A stretch of 64,000 bases of DNA from Schizonepeta tenuifolia (lineage: Eukaryota > Streptophyta > Magnoliopsida > Lamiales > Lamiaceae), in NCBI GenBank assembly GCA_029490685.1, contig CM055957.1, positions 67,107,916 through 67,171,915 of the forward strand. The letters run 5' to 3'. Of this stretch, positions 22,437 through 32,354 are shown one piece after another. The notes under the pieces were generated by a model. It ran no database searches. It worked only from the letters and a program-made list of their open reading frames with translations, and was not told the DNA's origin. Position 1 is the stretch's first letter; every line of letters begins with the position of its first letter. The position numbers and the translations under genes were made by a program.

Positions 22437-24162
22437 GACTACCTGCAGTGGTAGTGTCTCTAAGGGGTGTCTCTAAGGATTTTTTGGAGATAGAGACAGT
22501 GAGCTGCAGTGGGGCTGTCTCTAAGGGCTGTCTCTAAGGAATTTCTGAATTTCTATTTTACATTAATTTTAATAAGATAAATTGAAAATTTCAATAATTT
22601 AAATTAAAATACATTACTACAAATTAAGAAAAATACATTACTAGAAATTAAATATTACACTACTAGAAATGATAAAAAAAAAACCAATACTACAATATTT
22701 AAAAAATATAGCCGTTGGAAAAAAAAATAACTAAGCCCATCCGCGGCGGCGCTTGACGTCGTTGAGCAACATCATATGGAACTGCATTTGCTCCGGCGTG
22801 TAGTTTGACGTATCCGTGTTGATGATCTTCAAATCGGCGAGGTCTTGTTTTGCCCGAGCACGCTCCCTCATTGCCTCGGCGAGATTGTTCTTCGCCGCGG
22901 CGAGGTTGTTTAGCCGATCATTTGTTAAGGAGACCATCGACCCGAACTCCTCCTCCTCGCTGAGCTTCTTCTTTCCCTTTCCTCTGGCCGCCCTCCCCGC
23001 CGCCTTTGCCGCATCTCGTCCCTGTGGGCGGGGGGGAGCCGAGCTTTCCTCTTCTTCTGTTGGCTCGCTCGATCCGTGCGGCGTTCCAGATGAGGTGAAG
23101 GCACCTTTTGCCGTATTCTTCGTCCGCTTCATGGACGGAACGTCGGGAAATTCTTGGTGGAGGAATTTGGGGTAGTCCGCCAAAATTTCCCAGGCACCAA
23201 AATGCTTGAAGTAGGTCCCTTCATGGGCGTGGTATAACTCCTGGGCTTGGTCCTTGACCATGTCGTCGGAGGCGCCGCTTTGTCTTTTCCTGTCCGCCTT
23301 GTCGTAAGCTATCATCCACTCCTTCACCCAGTGGGAGATCCGGCCGAAAAAGCTCTTCACCGTCTTTGTGTTGAGGTCGTCGTTGAACATGGCGTTGTAC
23401 CTTTCCGCCACACGACCCCAGTACTTGTCGCCGCTCTGATCTCGTCTGATGATGGAATTGCACGTCTCCTGTTTTCAGATTTGGGCGACGGCGGTGCCTT
23501 GTTCCACCGAGTAAGCGCGCCTCTTTGGTTTGGCCTCGGCGTCCGGACGAGAAGGTGGAGGGACAACTGCGAGGGCCTTTCCCTTGGATTTGCCGCATTG
23601 CTTCCCCTTGCCTTTGGCCGGTGCCGGCTCCGATGAGGGACTATCCTGGTCGCCCATCACGGTGTGGAAGGACTCGCCGATGGAAGAGTTGAGGTTGATG
23701 GAATCGAGCCCCGCGCCGGTGTAGGAGCCGTATTGACCGTCGTCCGCCATTTCAGGGGGACACCACGACGACGAGAAAGGATTGTTCGGATCCATTTCCG
23801 AGATGTAGCGAAAATGATTCGAAAAAAAAATTGAATTGTAAGAGGAGAATTGAAAATTTTAGGTGTGAAGAGTGGTGTGATAAAATGTAGTATTTATAGG
23901 AAAAAATATGAGAATTAAAAAAAAAAAAATCGGCAGATTATAGCCGTTTTACACCCGTTTGAATACACTAGTCGTTGCCTGATTTTTTCTTTTTTTTTTT
24001 ATGTCTGGCGCGTGCAATGCAAGCGCCGATTAAAAAAAAAAAAGTTGCGCGCGTGTAATACACGCGCTGTCTCGAGGCTGTCTCGTCGGCTCGGGACAGT
24101 CTCGCGACGATGGCTTCTGCACCGGTGTGTCTCGTCGCCGGCGCTGTCTCGAGCAGAGAGCC
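22437..24162 (-). mobile_element. PIF/Harbinger element carrying only the accessory ORF (Harbinger B)
   Basis: Ends GACTACCTGCAGTGG and, inward from the right, GGCTCTCTGCTCGAG, flanked by TTA (22434-22436, 24163-24165). The subterminal CGCGCGTGTAATACACGCGC palindrome and GTCTCGAG motifs match Harbinger A. It has 1,726 bp and encodes only the Myb/SANT-type accessory ORF, without a transposase. It is therefore non-autonomous. Confidence 0.85.
22731..23795 (-). pseudogene. Harbinger accessory ORF1 (Myb/SANT-like, NAM-associated type), one nonsense codon
   Basis: Harbinger elements need a second, Myb/SANT-like DNA-binding protein beside the transposase. This frame starts MDPNNPF, as many plant copies do (often auto-annotated as glutathione S-transferase T3-like). 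It has a Ser/Pro/Lys-rich linker, then a trihelix-like region (Y-W-G-R-V-A-E-R-Y-N, R-I-S-H-W-V-K), a F-K-H-F-G-A-W-E-I-L segment, a basic stretch (G-K-G-K-K-K), and a C-terminal coiled-coil-like helix ending R-R-R-G-W-A. The length would be 354 residues. A TGA at 23477-23475 replaces what is normally a Trp codon in the SANT region. The rest of the frame is open, so decay is recent. Confidence 0.8.
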
Positions 24163-24304
24163 TTAGTGGTGGATCCATAGTGAAAAAAAGGTAGAAAATA
24201 GGGTGAAAGAATGAAGGTATATGTGTAAATGTGTTTAAATGGGTATAAATAAAAGGGACAAAAAAAAGGAAGTAAGTAAGAACAAATAAAAAGGACGGAG
24301 GGAG

Positions 24305-25070
24305 TACTATTTAAACACATTTAGATGTCATTTAAATTACATAACATGTCAAAGAAACAAATCAAACATGATTGCATCATAAATCATAAGAGTAACATAT
24401 TTCTTCTAATTTTTGTGTTATGAAACCGGTGCATAATAGTATTAGCAATGTCGAGATTTTTATATATTAATGAATCAAAAATTAAAAAATAAATAATCTT
24501 GAAAATGAAACAACATTATGTTCTCAATATTTATAAACATTTTTTTTTGTAATTTAGTTAAGCATGTCGATTTTACACCATGCTTCACACCTAAAAAATA
24601 ATTTAAATCACATTTTATATACATTTAAATTTAACTAAGCAATGTCATTTTGAAATTAATAAAAGTACTAGTGAGAATCAGTTTACATGAAAATATTTGA
24701 TATACATGAAAATATTATTTGCATATAAATACTATAAATTACATATACATTTAGGAATAAAAAAATAATATGTTGCACAAATTATCTTAAATAAATAGGG
24801 AATCTCCCCTCCCCTCAAAAAAATAAGAAACGAATGTAAATAGGAGTAATACATATGTGGGCCACGTCTATTAAAGAATTTGAAATGCCTTTCTTCCAAA
24901 CTCACGTGCCGCTTCACCTTCTCCCTCCCTGCAAATCTCATTTCCTGTATTCTATATTTCCAACCCTTCTTCTTCCTCCTATTTTCCGATTATCCCAACT
25001 CTACAGTATATACACACAGTAATTTTTTTTTCAAATTTTCAGGAGTGTCCAGTGACCCCACTGCCCCTGG
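24305..25070. other. AT-rich right arm of the GGGGCGGAGCC element
   Basis: Non-coding AT-rich DNA between the Stowaway MITE and the right end at 25077; no genes seen. Confidence 0.45.
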
Positions 25071-25077
25071 CTCCGCG

Positions 25078-25590
25078 CATGATCACATGCATCCAAACCA
25101 CATAATATAGGGACCAAGGCATCAATTAATTCACAAATTAAGGCAACAATCTAGAATCAAGTGCAACATCATATCTTTAACAGATCAAAGCATCAAATGC
25201 ATCTATACCACATGTTGGATCAAGAGTAGCATCATGTCAAGAGAGAATGGCATCACCGTAGCATCTTTTTTCCACAGGCAACAATGCAAATCTCACATAC
25301 AGGAGCAGAAAATTTAAAAAAAAAAGTTCAAATGTGGCATCTATTTTTCACATAGCATCAAATCATAGATAATGGCATCACCAGCCCTTAAAACTAAGAT
25401 TAACATCATAGCAAGAGTAGTATCATATCAAGTGAAGCATCATTGACTCTTGGATCAGAAGATGAAAAGAATCAAGTGCAATATCATTTTTTCACAGATC
25501 ATAGAATCAAGTCACATATAATGGCATCTCCAGCGCCCAAAACCAAAAGTAGCATCAGATCAAGAGTAGCATCATCAACTTATTAGAACA
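25078..25590. repeat. Degenerate GGCATCA/GATGCC repeats of MLE 1, right part
   Basis: Irregular repeats of AGCATCA, GGCATCACC and 'CAAGAGTAGCATCA' between the nested insertion and the accessory ORF. MLE 2 has comparable GATGCCTTATTTGTGC repeats in the same position. Confidence 0.6.
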
Positions 25591-25601
25591 TAATCACCTG
25601 A

Positions 25602-26063
25602 TTATATGAGAGATAGCACGCTAGAGAAAAACATTCCAAGGATCTGCAGATATTGGATTCTTTGTTCTTCGCTCTTCCACACATTTGGAATAAAAAGGGG
25701 CATCTCGGAATTAGAGAGCAGGTCGCCCATCTCCGAATCAGAGAGCGGTGTTTCTGGCACCATAATTTTGATCTCAACGGTGAAATCACATATCAAAACA
25801 CATCCACCCTCGGTCGCTGTCGCATCGGAGAGATTATTGATCATCTCTGAATCAGAGAGAGAAACGACTTGGGATTCAGTCTCCGCGGTGGTGAACAAGG
25901 TTTCCGGTACCATCTAGAGGGGATCATTCTCCAAATATGGAGATTCCCAAGAATAAGTGGGAATCAACGAGAAATATGTTGCAATCGAGATCGATAGATC
26001 CTTGTAGAACATAGGAGAATCGAAGAGATTAGGGTTTTGAGAGAGCGGCGGTGAATCAGACAT
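25602..26063 (-). pseudogene. Convergent accessory ORF of MLE 1 (acidic, Ser/Pro-rich), one stop
   Basis: Minus-strand frame of 153 codons from ATG at 26063 to the stop at 25602, broken once by TAG at 25916-25914. It starts M-S-D-S-P-P-L-S and contains repeated L-S-D-S-E-M and V-P-E-T motifs. It ends with W-K-S-E-E-Q-R-I-Q-Y-L-Q, likely helical. It has no transposase motif and no family I recognise. It faces the transposase, as does the ORF at 28039-28624 in MLE 2, with which it shares composition and a weak E-E-x(2,3)-Q-x-Y-x(3)-G-M end. A role in transposition is only a guess. Confidence 0.45.
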
Positions 26064-26410
26064 TCTCAGTACATAAATTGTGTGAGAGAGTATGCGAGAT
26101 TAGGGTTCGAAAGATATAGAGATGAGAGAAATTTTGGGCACAAGGTTTGAGAGGGAAGAACATGCCTAAATTTAGGTTGAGGAGTATGAGTGGCATATTT
26201 GGGCTGGGTAAGTGAGTTGGTTAATTAGTGGAGTAATTAGTGGGTAAGTGGGTTGGGTTTAGGGAGTTGGGGTGGGTCCAATAATGACAAGGGGGTAGTA
26301 AATAAACTAAATGTAGGAGGGTATAATTGTACAAAAAGGTAAATGGGGCTTTATTTCGTGGATAGATTTTTTGTGGTAAGTAGGGCTTTATATTGTGGAC
26401 GGAGGGAGTA

Positions 26411-26462
26411 CTATTTGTACTCACTTTATTTCACTAGGATAAGTGTGGCGGGACGGAGGGGG
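26411..26462. mobile_element. Stowaway-type MITE fragment
   Basis: Directly after the TA of MLE 1 lies a right-end fragment reading inward (from 26462) CCCCCTCCGTCCCGCCACAC. MLE 1 may have inserted into this MITE; its other half was not found. Confidence 0.5.
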
Positions 26463-26498
26463 TAGGAGTATACTTATAATATGAGCTAATTGTTTAAA

Positions 26499-26613
26499 GG
26501 GTTATAATGTAAATATACCCTTTAAGTTTAATAACAAAGTGCAAATATACCCTTAAGGAAAGGTAAGGGGCTGTCATACCCCTAACGTCACAATAATTAA
26601 AGCAGATTGACCC
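26499..26613 (+). repeat. Left terminal inverted repeat of MULE 3
   Basis: Inverted partner of 30922-30970 plus 31670-31741; both carry the AAGGAAAGGT...CCTAACGT core and end near GATTGACCC/GGGTCAATTT. Confidence 0.8.
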
Positions 26614-27640
26614 TTTAGTTAACAACCTTCATAACTCTGTGAGTTTCATTTCGTTTTCTTTTTCGAAATTTTGATTGCGAATAAGTGAAAATGCCCTCGA
26701 TTCAAAAGTGAGGCGGGTCAGCTGTTCTAATTCAAATTGAATCTCTATCAAATTTTAATATCAGAATAGTGGATATGGTTATAATTCAATGAGTCAGATC
26801 CACTTACTTTTTCTTTTGTTGATTTCGAATCTTTCCGTTTGCTTGGTAGAATGCAAAATAGAGATCTTTGTCGATTCAAGAGGCGACTTGTGCTTATTCA
26901 CATAAGCATGAAAATTTCTCGAACAAATCTTCCGCCTTATAACTAGAACTACTATACTCTAACCTCTAGCTCAGTATAATGGTAACCTATTATCTATCCG
27001 ATTAGTTCTCTTACCAAATGCCCAAAAGAAGTTGTCGAATGTTATGGTTAAAATGGACGAGTTGCTTGTTTGGGAGTACGATTTCGTCTTCTAATTTTTA
27101 AAATTCATTCTGCACGTACTCTTTCACATTCAATGTAGTGCTCCTGCTTTCCTAAAAAAAAAAAAAAAAGTGTTCCTGCACATTATCTAAACAATTATAA
27201 CATAACTCATTCCTCATCCGAAATCCTATTTTGGAGAAAATTTCAACGTAGATTATTAGATTTGATGCAAAAAATTGCCCATAAATGAAGTGGAAAACAT
27301 CAAAATAGTAATTCCTCTATAAGAACATCAAAATAGTACTTACACTTAGACCATCCACTTTAAACCTCCCCCACAACAAAAAACAAAGCAACGGACATCC
27401 ATGGCTTCAATTCAGAGCAAATGCTTCCACTCACCCAGGTCGCAAGTCGCAACAACGTCTGAATTAGTCCATAATTTTTTCGGACGAATAATCAACAATA
27501 ATGAAATTGTATTGCGTATCTGACATTGAGGAATGAGGATGTATTGTGTGTGTATGTGCCCCTGTGTCCCCCTATACTTGTAGGACCCACCCCAAAGAAA
27601 AAGAAAAGGAAAAAAACCAAATGAAACTAACGGTGTTATG
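26614..27640. other. Interior of MULE 3, no gene seen
   Basis: Mixed, moderately AT-rich DNA with an A-run at about 27153-27168. No open frame of note, no motif and no clear captured exon. Confidence 0.4.
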
Positions 27641-28038
27641 TACTCCCTCCTTATTTGAAAAAATATAATGTTTGCCCAAAAAGCATGTAATTGAAAAAAT
27701 GTAATGTTTCACTTTATGAACTTTTATACCCCAAATATTCCTCTATATTTACATCAATATGCCATTACTTTTCCCTTAATTAACAAAACCTAATTAAACT
27801 AACCTAATCTAATTATCCTAATTTAAACAACCCAACCCAATTAAAAATACAACCCAAACCCAAAATTCCCAAACCAAACCCAATCTGCAGCCCAATTCCC
27901 CCAAATATATTGCGATTCTCCCACCCAAACCCTAAATCGGCGTCTTCTCTCTCTCGTGTTCTTCACTGATCTAGGGTTTCTCCTCTCTATCTATGTTTGT
28001 ACTCTCATCTCTGTACTCCTTGTCGTCCGTTCACTATT

Positions 28039-28624
28039 ATGGCGCCGATCAATATTTCGACTCTCATCTCTGAGAGCCTGGTGGCGAAACATCTTTCGCC
28101 GCAGCTCTATGACGAATTTGAGAATCCTTCGCCGGCAGTCTGTGACGAATCTCAGACGCAATCTCCTTCGTCGGCGGTCTGTGACGAGTCTGAGACTCAA
28201 TCTCCTTCTCCGCCGCTCTTTCACGAATTTCGTCTATGATGATTCTCAGACGCAATCTCCTTGGCCGGCGTTCTTCGACGAGTCTGAGACTCAATCTCCC
28301 TCTCTGCCGCTCTTTCACGAATCTCATACTCTGACTCTGTCGCCGACGCTCTTGCCCGACGGATCTCAGGCAGATTTCGGGCCGGTGCCGCTCAGACTTC
28401 CTTCTCCGCCGCTCTATGATGGTACCGTGGTGCCGGAGTCTGAATTCCCAACGCTCACTTATGAGTCTTCTCCAAATCTAAGAGAGAGCATGGTGGCTGA
28501 CAGTCAGTGCTCAGTGCCGGCGATGCAGTGGGAGGATGAAGCTGACATTCATCTCACCTATGAGGAGTGGGTGCAGAAATACATTGCTAAGGGAATGCTA
28601 GAGTATAAAAGCTCCAGAAAATAG
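28039..28624 (+). pseudogene. Convergent accessory ORF of MLE 2 (acidic Ser/Pro-rich repeats), one frameshift
   Basis: Starts ATG at 28039 (M-A-P-I-N-I-S-T-L) and is open to 28239. The homologous text continues in another frame from about 28235 to the stop at 28624, so a single small indel broke it. The product would be about 195 residues. It has 4-6 imperfect ~20-residue repeats of the type D-E-S-E-T-Q-S-P-S-x-P-L-F-H, then a C-terminal W-E-D-E-A-D-I-H-L-T-Y-E-E-W-V-Q-K-Y. No family is recognised. It faces the transposase of the same element. The 222-codon frame beginning at 27956 is the shadow frame upstream of the indel. Confidence 0.45.
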
Positions 28625-28689
28625 GTGATTCCGTTCTATTTTATGGTTTTCACTCTCTTGATTCCCCTCGATTTTATGACACTGCATTT

Positions 28690-29010
28690 CTGTATTTGAT
28701 CTTTCATGAGTGGTGGAAGGCTGGTGATGCCTTATTTGTGCAATTTATGATCATTATCATAATAATATGCTATGCTGTATTTGAGCTTAAAACTGATATT
28801 GAACTGATACTGCATTCGATTGAGTGGGGGAAGGCTAGTGATGCCTTATTTGTGCCTTTCAAATTGATTATGAACCGATACTGCACTTCTGATGCCTTAT
28901 TTGTGCATCATTTCTGTTTATGAATTGTTACTGCACTTGTGAAACTGATTATGAATTGATACTGCACTTGTGTCTACACCAAACTGATACTACACTTGTG
29001 TCTACACCAA
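28690..29010. repeat. Degenerate repeats between the two ORFs of MLE 2
   Basis: Three copies of GATGCCTTATTTGTGC (about 28727, 28838 and 28892) alternate with repeated AACTGATACTGCACTTGTG-type units to about 29010. The location matches the GATGCC-rich segment of MLE 1. Confidence 0.65.
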
Positions 29011-29295
29011 ACTGAATTGAATGTGAATTGTTGTCTTCTTGGGAGTTGTTTGATGAATCTTATTACTGCCACCACTAGAATTATTTGTGTTCTATGTCTG
29101 GAGGCATAAATAGGATACATAGTGAGTCAATGATGCAAAAAAAAAATCATTTAATTAAGGCTGAGACTACAACCACTAACTAAACAACTGATCCAAGGAC
29201 AAATTTACATTCCAAACAAAAAAAAAAACTGATCTATTTCCTGTTTGTCCCTGTAAACTGATCTATTTCCAAAAAACTGATCTACACAGAACTTT

Positions 29296-30264
29296 TCACT
29301 CTGTTAAATGCATGTCTTCCACTCCTCTGGTGATGTCTTCATTCTGCAATAATATCTTTCCATCAACTCCATGCATCTTCAGATATTCCCATCCTTCTTT
29401 CACAATGCTTTCATCTACTATGATGGAATCTAGCAGTGTCCCCTCTCTCACCATTCTCTCCTTGTACATATGTGGGATTTTGTATGTGTTATTTCCCCTG
29501 CACTTGATGATTTCTTCATGGCACCTTGCAAAGTGAGAAATACATTGTTTAATTTCCATGGTGGAAAATTCTCAAATGCTTCTTTGACATTTCTGATCAT
29601 GTCATCTACATTTCTTGCATCCTTCTCATCCTTAAGTGTCTGTATAGCTCTAAAAAAACCAAGATCATTGATGTTGGTGTCTATGTGGTGCTGTTTCACC
29701 TTTTAGAAGGTAATACCTTGCTGTTTTTCTTGTTAAATTGAACTATTTCTCATCTATATGGATCACATTATAGTTGTTCTGAAAAACAACCTTTCATTCC
29801 TCACTAATGCATGAAAGTTGCTTGAGGCTAAACTCCATTCTAGTGAGCATCTTCTTAGGAGTTAAGTAGGGTTTAATAGCACTAGTATGAGGCCTTATCT
29901 CTTCTGTTTTAAGCCAGCATTGTACCTGACAAGGGCTGACTCCCATATGATGTGCTGTTTTTCTAATTGAGCTCCTCTGCAAAACTGAGAGAGACTTCAA
30001 TTTTTCTGCATCTAACACCTTTTTATCTTTGTGCTGACAGCCTTTCTTCATGCCTTTAACTTGTATAGGTCTGCCCAAAGCTTGTTGAGCTGCAGCTTCC
30101 TTCCATATGTGATACACAGTGATGTAGTCCACATTGAACATTGTTGCAGCCTCTTTTTTGGCACCATACTTAAGGCCAGAAGTAGTGGACTGTTGGAGGA
30201 GCCACTGAACCATGGCTGTTCTTTCATCATCAGTTAGATTTTTTTTGCTTTGGCTTGTCTTCAT
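29296..30264 (-). pseudogene. Plant mariner-like transposase with central deletion
   Basis: Reading leftward from ATG at 30264, the N-terminal DNA-binding half is open for 156 codons: L-T-D-D-E-R, Y-I-T-V-Y-H-I-W-K-E and R-S-S-I-R-K-T-A-H-H-M-G-V-S helix-turn-helix text, then K-P-Y-L-T-P-K-K-M-L. Just after it, V-I-H-I-D-E-K is followed by TAG where a Trp is normal. The catalytic centre is then missing from about Y-Y-L-L-K-G-E to the D-T-N-I-N-D-L-G-F-F of the third Asp, so the Q-Q-D-N-A-K-P-H motif is lost. C-terminal text continues in two frames to 29296. It cannot be catalytic, though the N-terminal part alone could still bind ends if made. Confidence 0.85.
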
Positions 30265-30589
30265 TGCTGCAGAGTTTGAGAATTTATTGCAGTGGTTGTA
30301 ATGAGATTTTCTGCCTTTAATGATGTGTATTTATAGCTTTTAGAATGGGTTAGGTGATGATGTATTCCCTCCAATATTTTAGTGGGAAATTAGAATTTGG
30401 GATACTTATTTCTCTCTCAATGTTGTAAAGATCAGTAGCATTAAATGCACTGAAACAGAAAATTTCATTTTCCCTCTTCAATGATTTTTTTTTCCTATTT
30501 TTGATATTGCATCTCTTTATTATTCAGTTTTTAATTTTGTCTTCATTAATTTCGATGCAATCTTATGAAATTAACAAACATATGAATCC

Positions 30590-30735
30590 AGAAAAAAAAA
30601 CGTGCAGGAAAAAAAAACGAGCAGAAAAAAAAAACTTGCAGGAAAAAATAAACGAGCAGAAAAAAAAACGAGCACGTAAAAATTAACGAGTATGAAAAAA
30701 GTCGAGCACGTAAAAATTAACGAGCATGAAGTCGA
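30590..30735. repeat. Short subterminal repeats of MLE 2
   Basis: Repeats of ACGAGCAGAAAAAAAA and CGAGCACGTAAAAATTAACG near the right end of MLE 2. The position is right for transposase-binding repeats, but this is not shown. Confidence 0.55.
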
Positions 30736-30970
30736 TAAATTCATGGAATAAATAAAACATGAGTTGGTTGTGATATTTAAACCACAAATGCTAATTGTAA
30801 TTAACAAACCTCAACTCCACTACCGTTATTGTCTTTTTACACCACTTTATTCCACTTTACCAACTTTTCTTAAACTCCACGCAAACAGTAAACCTTACAT
30901 TCTTTCAAATACGGAGGAATATAGCTAATGGGTCAATTTGCACCACTTATTGAGACGTTAGGAATATAGC

Positions 30971-31661
30971 TAGGGATGGCAATGGGTCGGGTTTTTGTGG
31001 GTATTCGTACTTTCCAAACTCTGATGAGACGTGTTTTGAAAATACTAAATGGTTTTGGGACGGGTTTGAATCGAAACATGCAAATCCGTGACGGGTTTGG
31101 GTCGGGCTTGGACAATTACTTTCGGGTACCCGCTACCCAAACCCATTTAAATATATAAGATAAAAGATATTATTATATGTATAATTTATTATACAATTAT
31201 AAATATTAGTATAAATATTAATAGATTTAGGGTTTTATCTGATTTTCTTAACCCACACACACATTCCGTAAAAGTCAAGTCTTTAATGTTTCTCCTCTAT
31301 TTTTGTATCTACTTCCGAAATATGACGACACAACGGCAACATCAGTAATTCAGAATCTTCTAGTTATGTTTTAAGATTTTGTAAGTTCGTAGTACTTTGT
31401 TTTTAGATTAATTTTAGTGAAATTTTCTAATAATGTTTATGTTTTAATCATATTTATAATATTTTGTTATTTGATGTTTATTTTTTAGTATTCGGGTTTT
31501 TAACGGGTAATAAACGTGTATTACCCAATGGATTCGGATCGAGTATGGGTTTTAAAATTATTTTTTAATCGGATTTGGGACGGATTTGGATGTGAAAATT
31601 TTTTATGGGTTTAGGTTTGGGAAATATTTAATGGGTGGGTACCCGACACATTATCATCCCT
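30971..31661. mobile_element. hAT-type non-autonomous element in MULE 3 (hAT b)
   Basis: Begins TAGGGATGGCAATGGGTCGG and ends ATTATCATCCCT, with AATATAGC on the left (30963-30970) and AATATGGC on the right (31662-31669), an 8-bp duplication with one change. The arms are rich in GGGTTTGGG and GGGTACCCG; there is no transposase. It splits the right inverted repeat of MULE 3. Confidence 0.8.
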
Positions 31662-32354
31662 AATATGGCAACCCCTAACCTTTCCTTGAGGGTGTATTTG
31701 CATTCCTTATAAAAGGTAAAGGCTTATTTGCATCATAACCCTTGTTTAAATAGGACAGTAACTTTTAGAGATTTTAGAAAACAAATTATATTTTACGTAA
31801 ATGCAGAAGTAGGACTAAAAAAACTTCGATTTTTAGCATCCACACTCTTATTTAGGGCCCAAAATCAATTATTTGAGCTTTTTCTGTGACACCTAGAATC
31901 CGTTGCTGACGTTAACTCGCCATATCACCCTTTTTTTTTCAAAATTTTCCCTTTTTTGTTTTTATGTTTTAATAATGCATAATTTTAGTTGATAATTGTC
32001 AATATGTGTTTTTTCATAGTTATGATTGTTATTTCATGATTAGTTTTAATTTTTTATTTGGTTAAAAAGGTGACATGGCTAGTCCACATTAGCAACGAGC
32101 TCTAGGTGCACCAAAAGCTTAAATAATTGATTTTGGGCTCAAAATAGGAATGTGAATGCAAAAAATTAAAGTTTCAGTCCTACTTTCAAATTCACGTAAA
32201 ATATAGTCTGTTTTCTAAAATCTCTAAAAGCTACGGTCCTATTTTAACAATTAACTCCTTATAATATATGTATACGCACGTGCATTAGTTCAATGTAATT
32301 AATGTTACATGCATGGACATATTCTTATAGTACGCTCATATGAATAATTAGGGT

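Larger units (their letters stand above)
22248..24304. mobile_element. Stowaway-type MITE split by a Harbinger element
   Basis: Left end CTCCCTCCGTCCTTTTTATT and right end, reading inward, CTCCCTCCGTCCTTTTTATT are perfectly inverted over 20 bp, with TA on each side (22246-22247, 24305-24306). The MITE's own DNA is about 330 bp; the Harbinger element at 22437-24162 fills the rest. Confidence 0.9.
22171..25077. mobile_element. Element with GGGGCGGAGCCAGG ends, hosting nested insertions
   Basis: Left end GGGGCGGAGCCAGGA and right end, reading inward, GCGCGGAGCCAGGGG are inverted. The GCATC-repeat texture of MLE 1 stops at the left end and resumes at the right end. Its own DNA is ~75 bp on the left and ~770 bp of AT-rich sequence on the right, with no coding capacity. 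Superfamily unknown; I could not define a target duplication. Confidence 0.55.
19699..26408. mobile_element. Mariner-like element 1 (MLE 1), decayed and interrupted
   Basis: A plant Tc1/mariner (DD39D) element. The rightward transposase relic lies at 19715-21800, degenerate GATGCC-type repeats follow, and a leftward accessory ORF sits at 25602-26063. The right terminus reads inward CTCCCTCCGTCCACAATATA and is followed by TA (26409-26410). The left terminus was not found; 19699 is only where transposase similarity begins. A hAT element (19922-20568) and a nested block (22171-25077) were inserted later. Without these, the visible element is about 3.1 kb, with the same gene order as MLE 2 in inverted orientation. 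Confidence 0.7.
27643..30919. mobile_element. Mariner-like element 2 (MLE 2), deletion derivative
   Basis: Left end CTCCCTCCTTATTTGAAAAA after TA (27641-27642). The right end reads inward TTCCTCCGTATTTGAAAGAA and is followed by TA (30920-30921). At about 3.28 kb it carries a rightward accessory ORF (28039-28624), GATGCC repeats, and a leftward transposase relic (29296-30264). It lies inside MULE 3, with its right end against the MULE's right inverted repeat. Confidence 0.8.
26499..31741. mobile_element. Mutator-like element with perfect 9-bp target duplication (MULE 3)
   Basis: TTGTTTAAA stands directly outside both ends (26490-26498 and 31742-31750). The left end GGGTTATAATGTAAATATAC is inverted at the right end (inward GGGTTATGATGCAAATAAGC). 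The ~115-bp inverted repeats share AAGGAAAGGT and CCTAACGTC blocks. The right repeat is itself split by a hAT element (30971-31661). About 1 kb of non-coding DNA (26614-27640) remains on the left; MLE 2 fills the rest. No MULE transposase is seen. Confidence 0.85.
26468..32275. mobile_element. Long-inverted-repeat element (element D) split by MULE 3
   Basis: The left 31 bp (26468-26498) continue, after MULE 3, at 31751. Together they form a left arm of about 200 bp, from GTATACTTATAATAT through TAGGAC and CTTTTAGAGATTTTAGAAAA to about 31920. The right arm (about 32075-32275) is its inverted copy at roughly 85 percent by eye. Without MULE 3 the element is about 560 bp, almost all palindromic. 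It is a foldback or MULE-type MITE; its own target duplication is unclear. Confidence 0.65.

Noticed and set aside
27956..28624. Single 222-codon plus-strand protein
   Set aside because: The first ~90 codons are the wrong frame (Arg/Ser-rich shadow of the repeat); the true text starts at 28039 in another frame and was broken by an indel.
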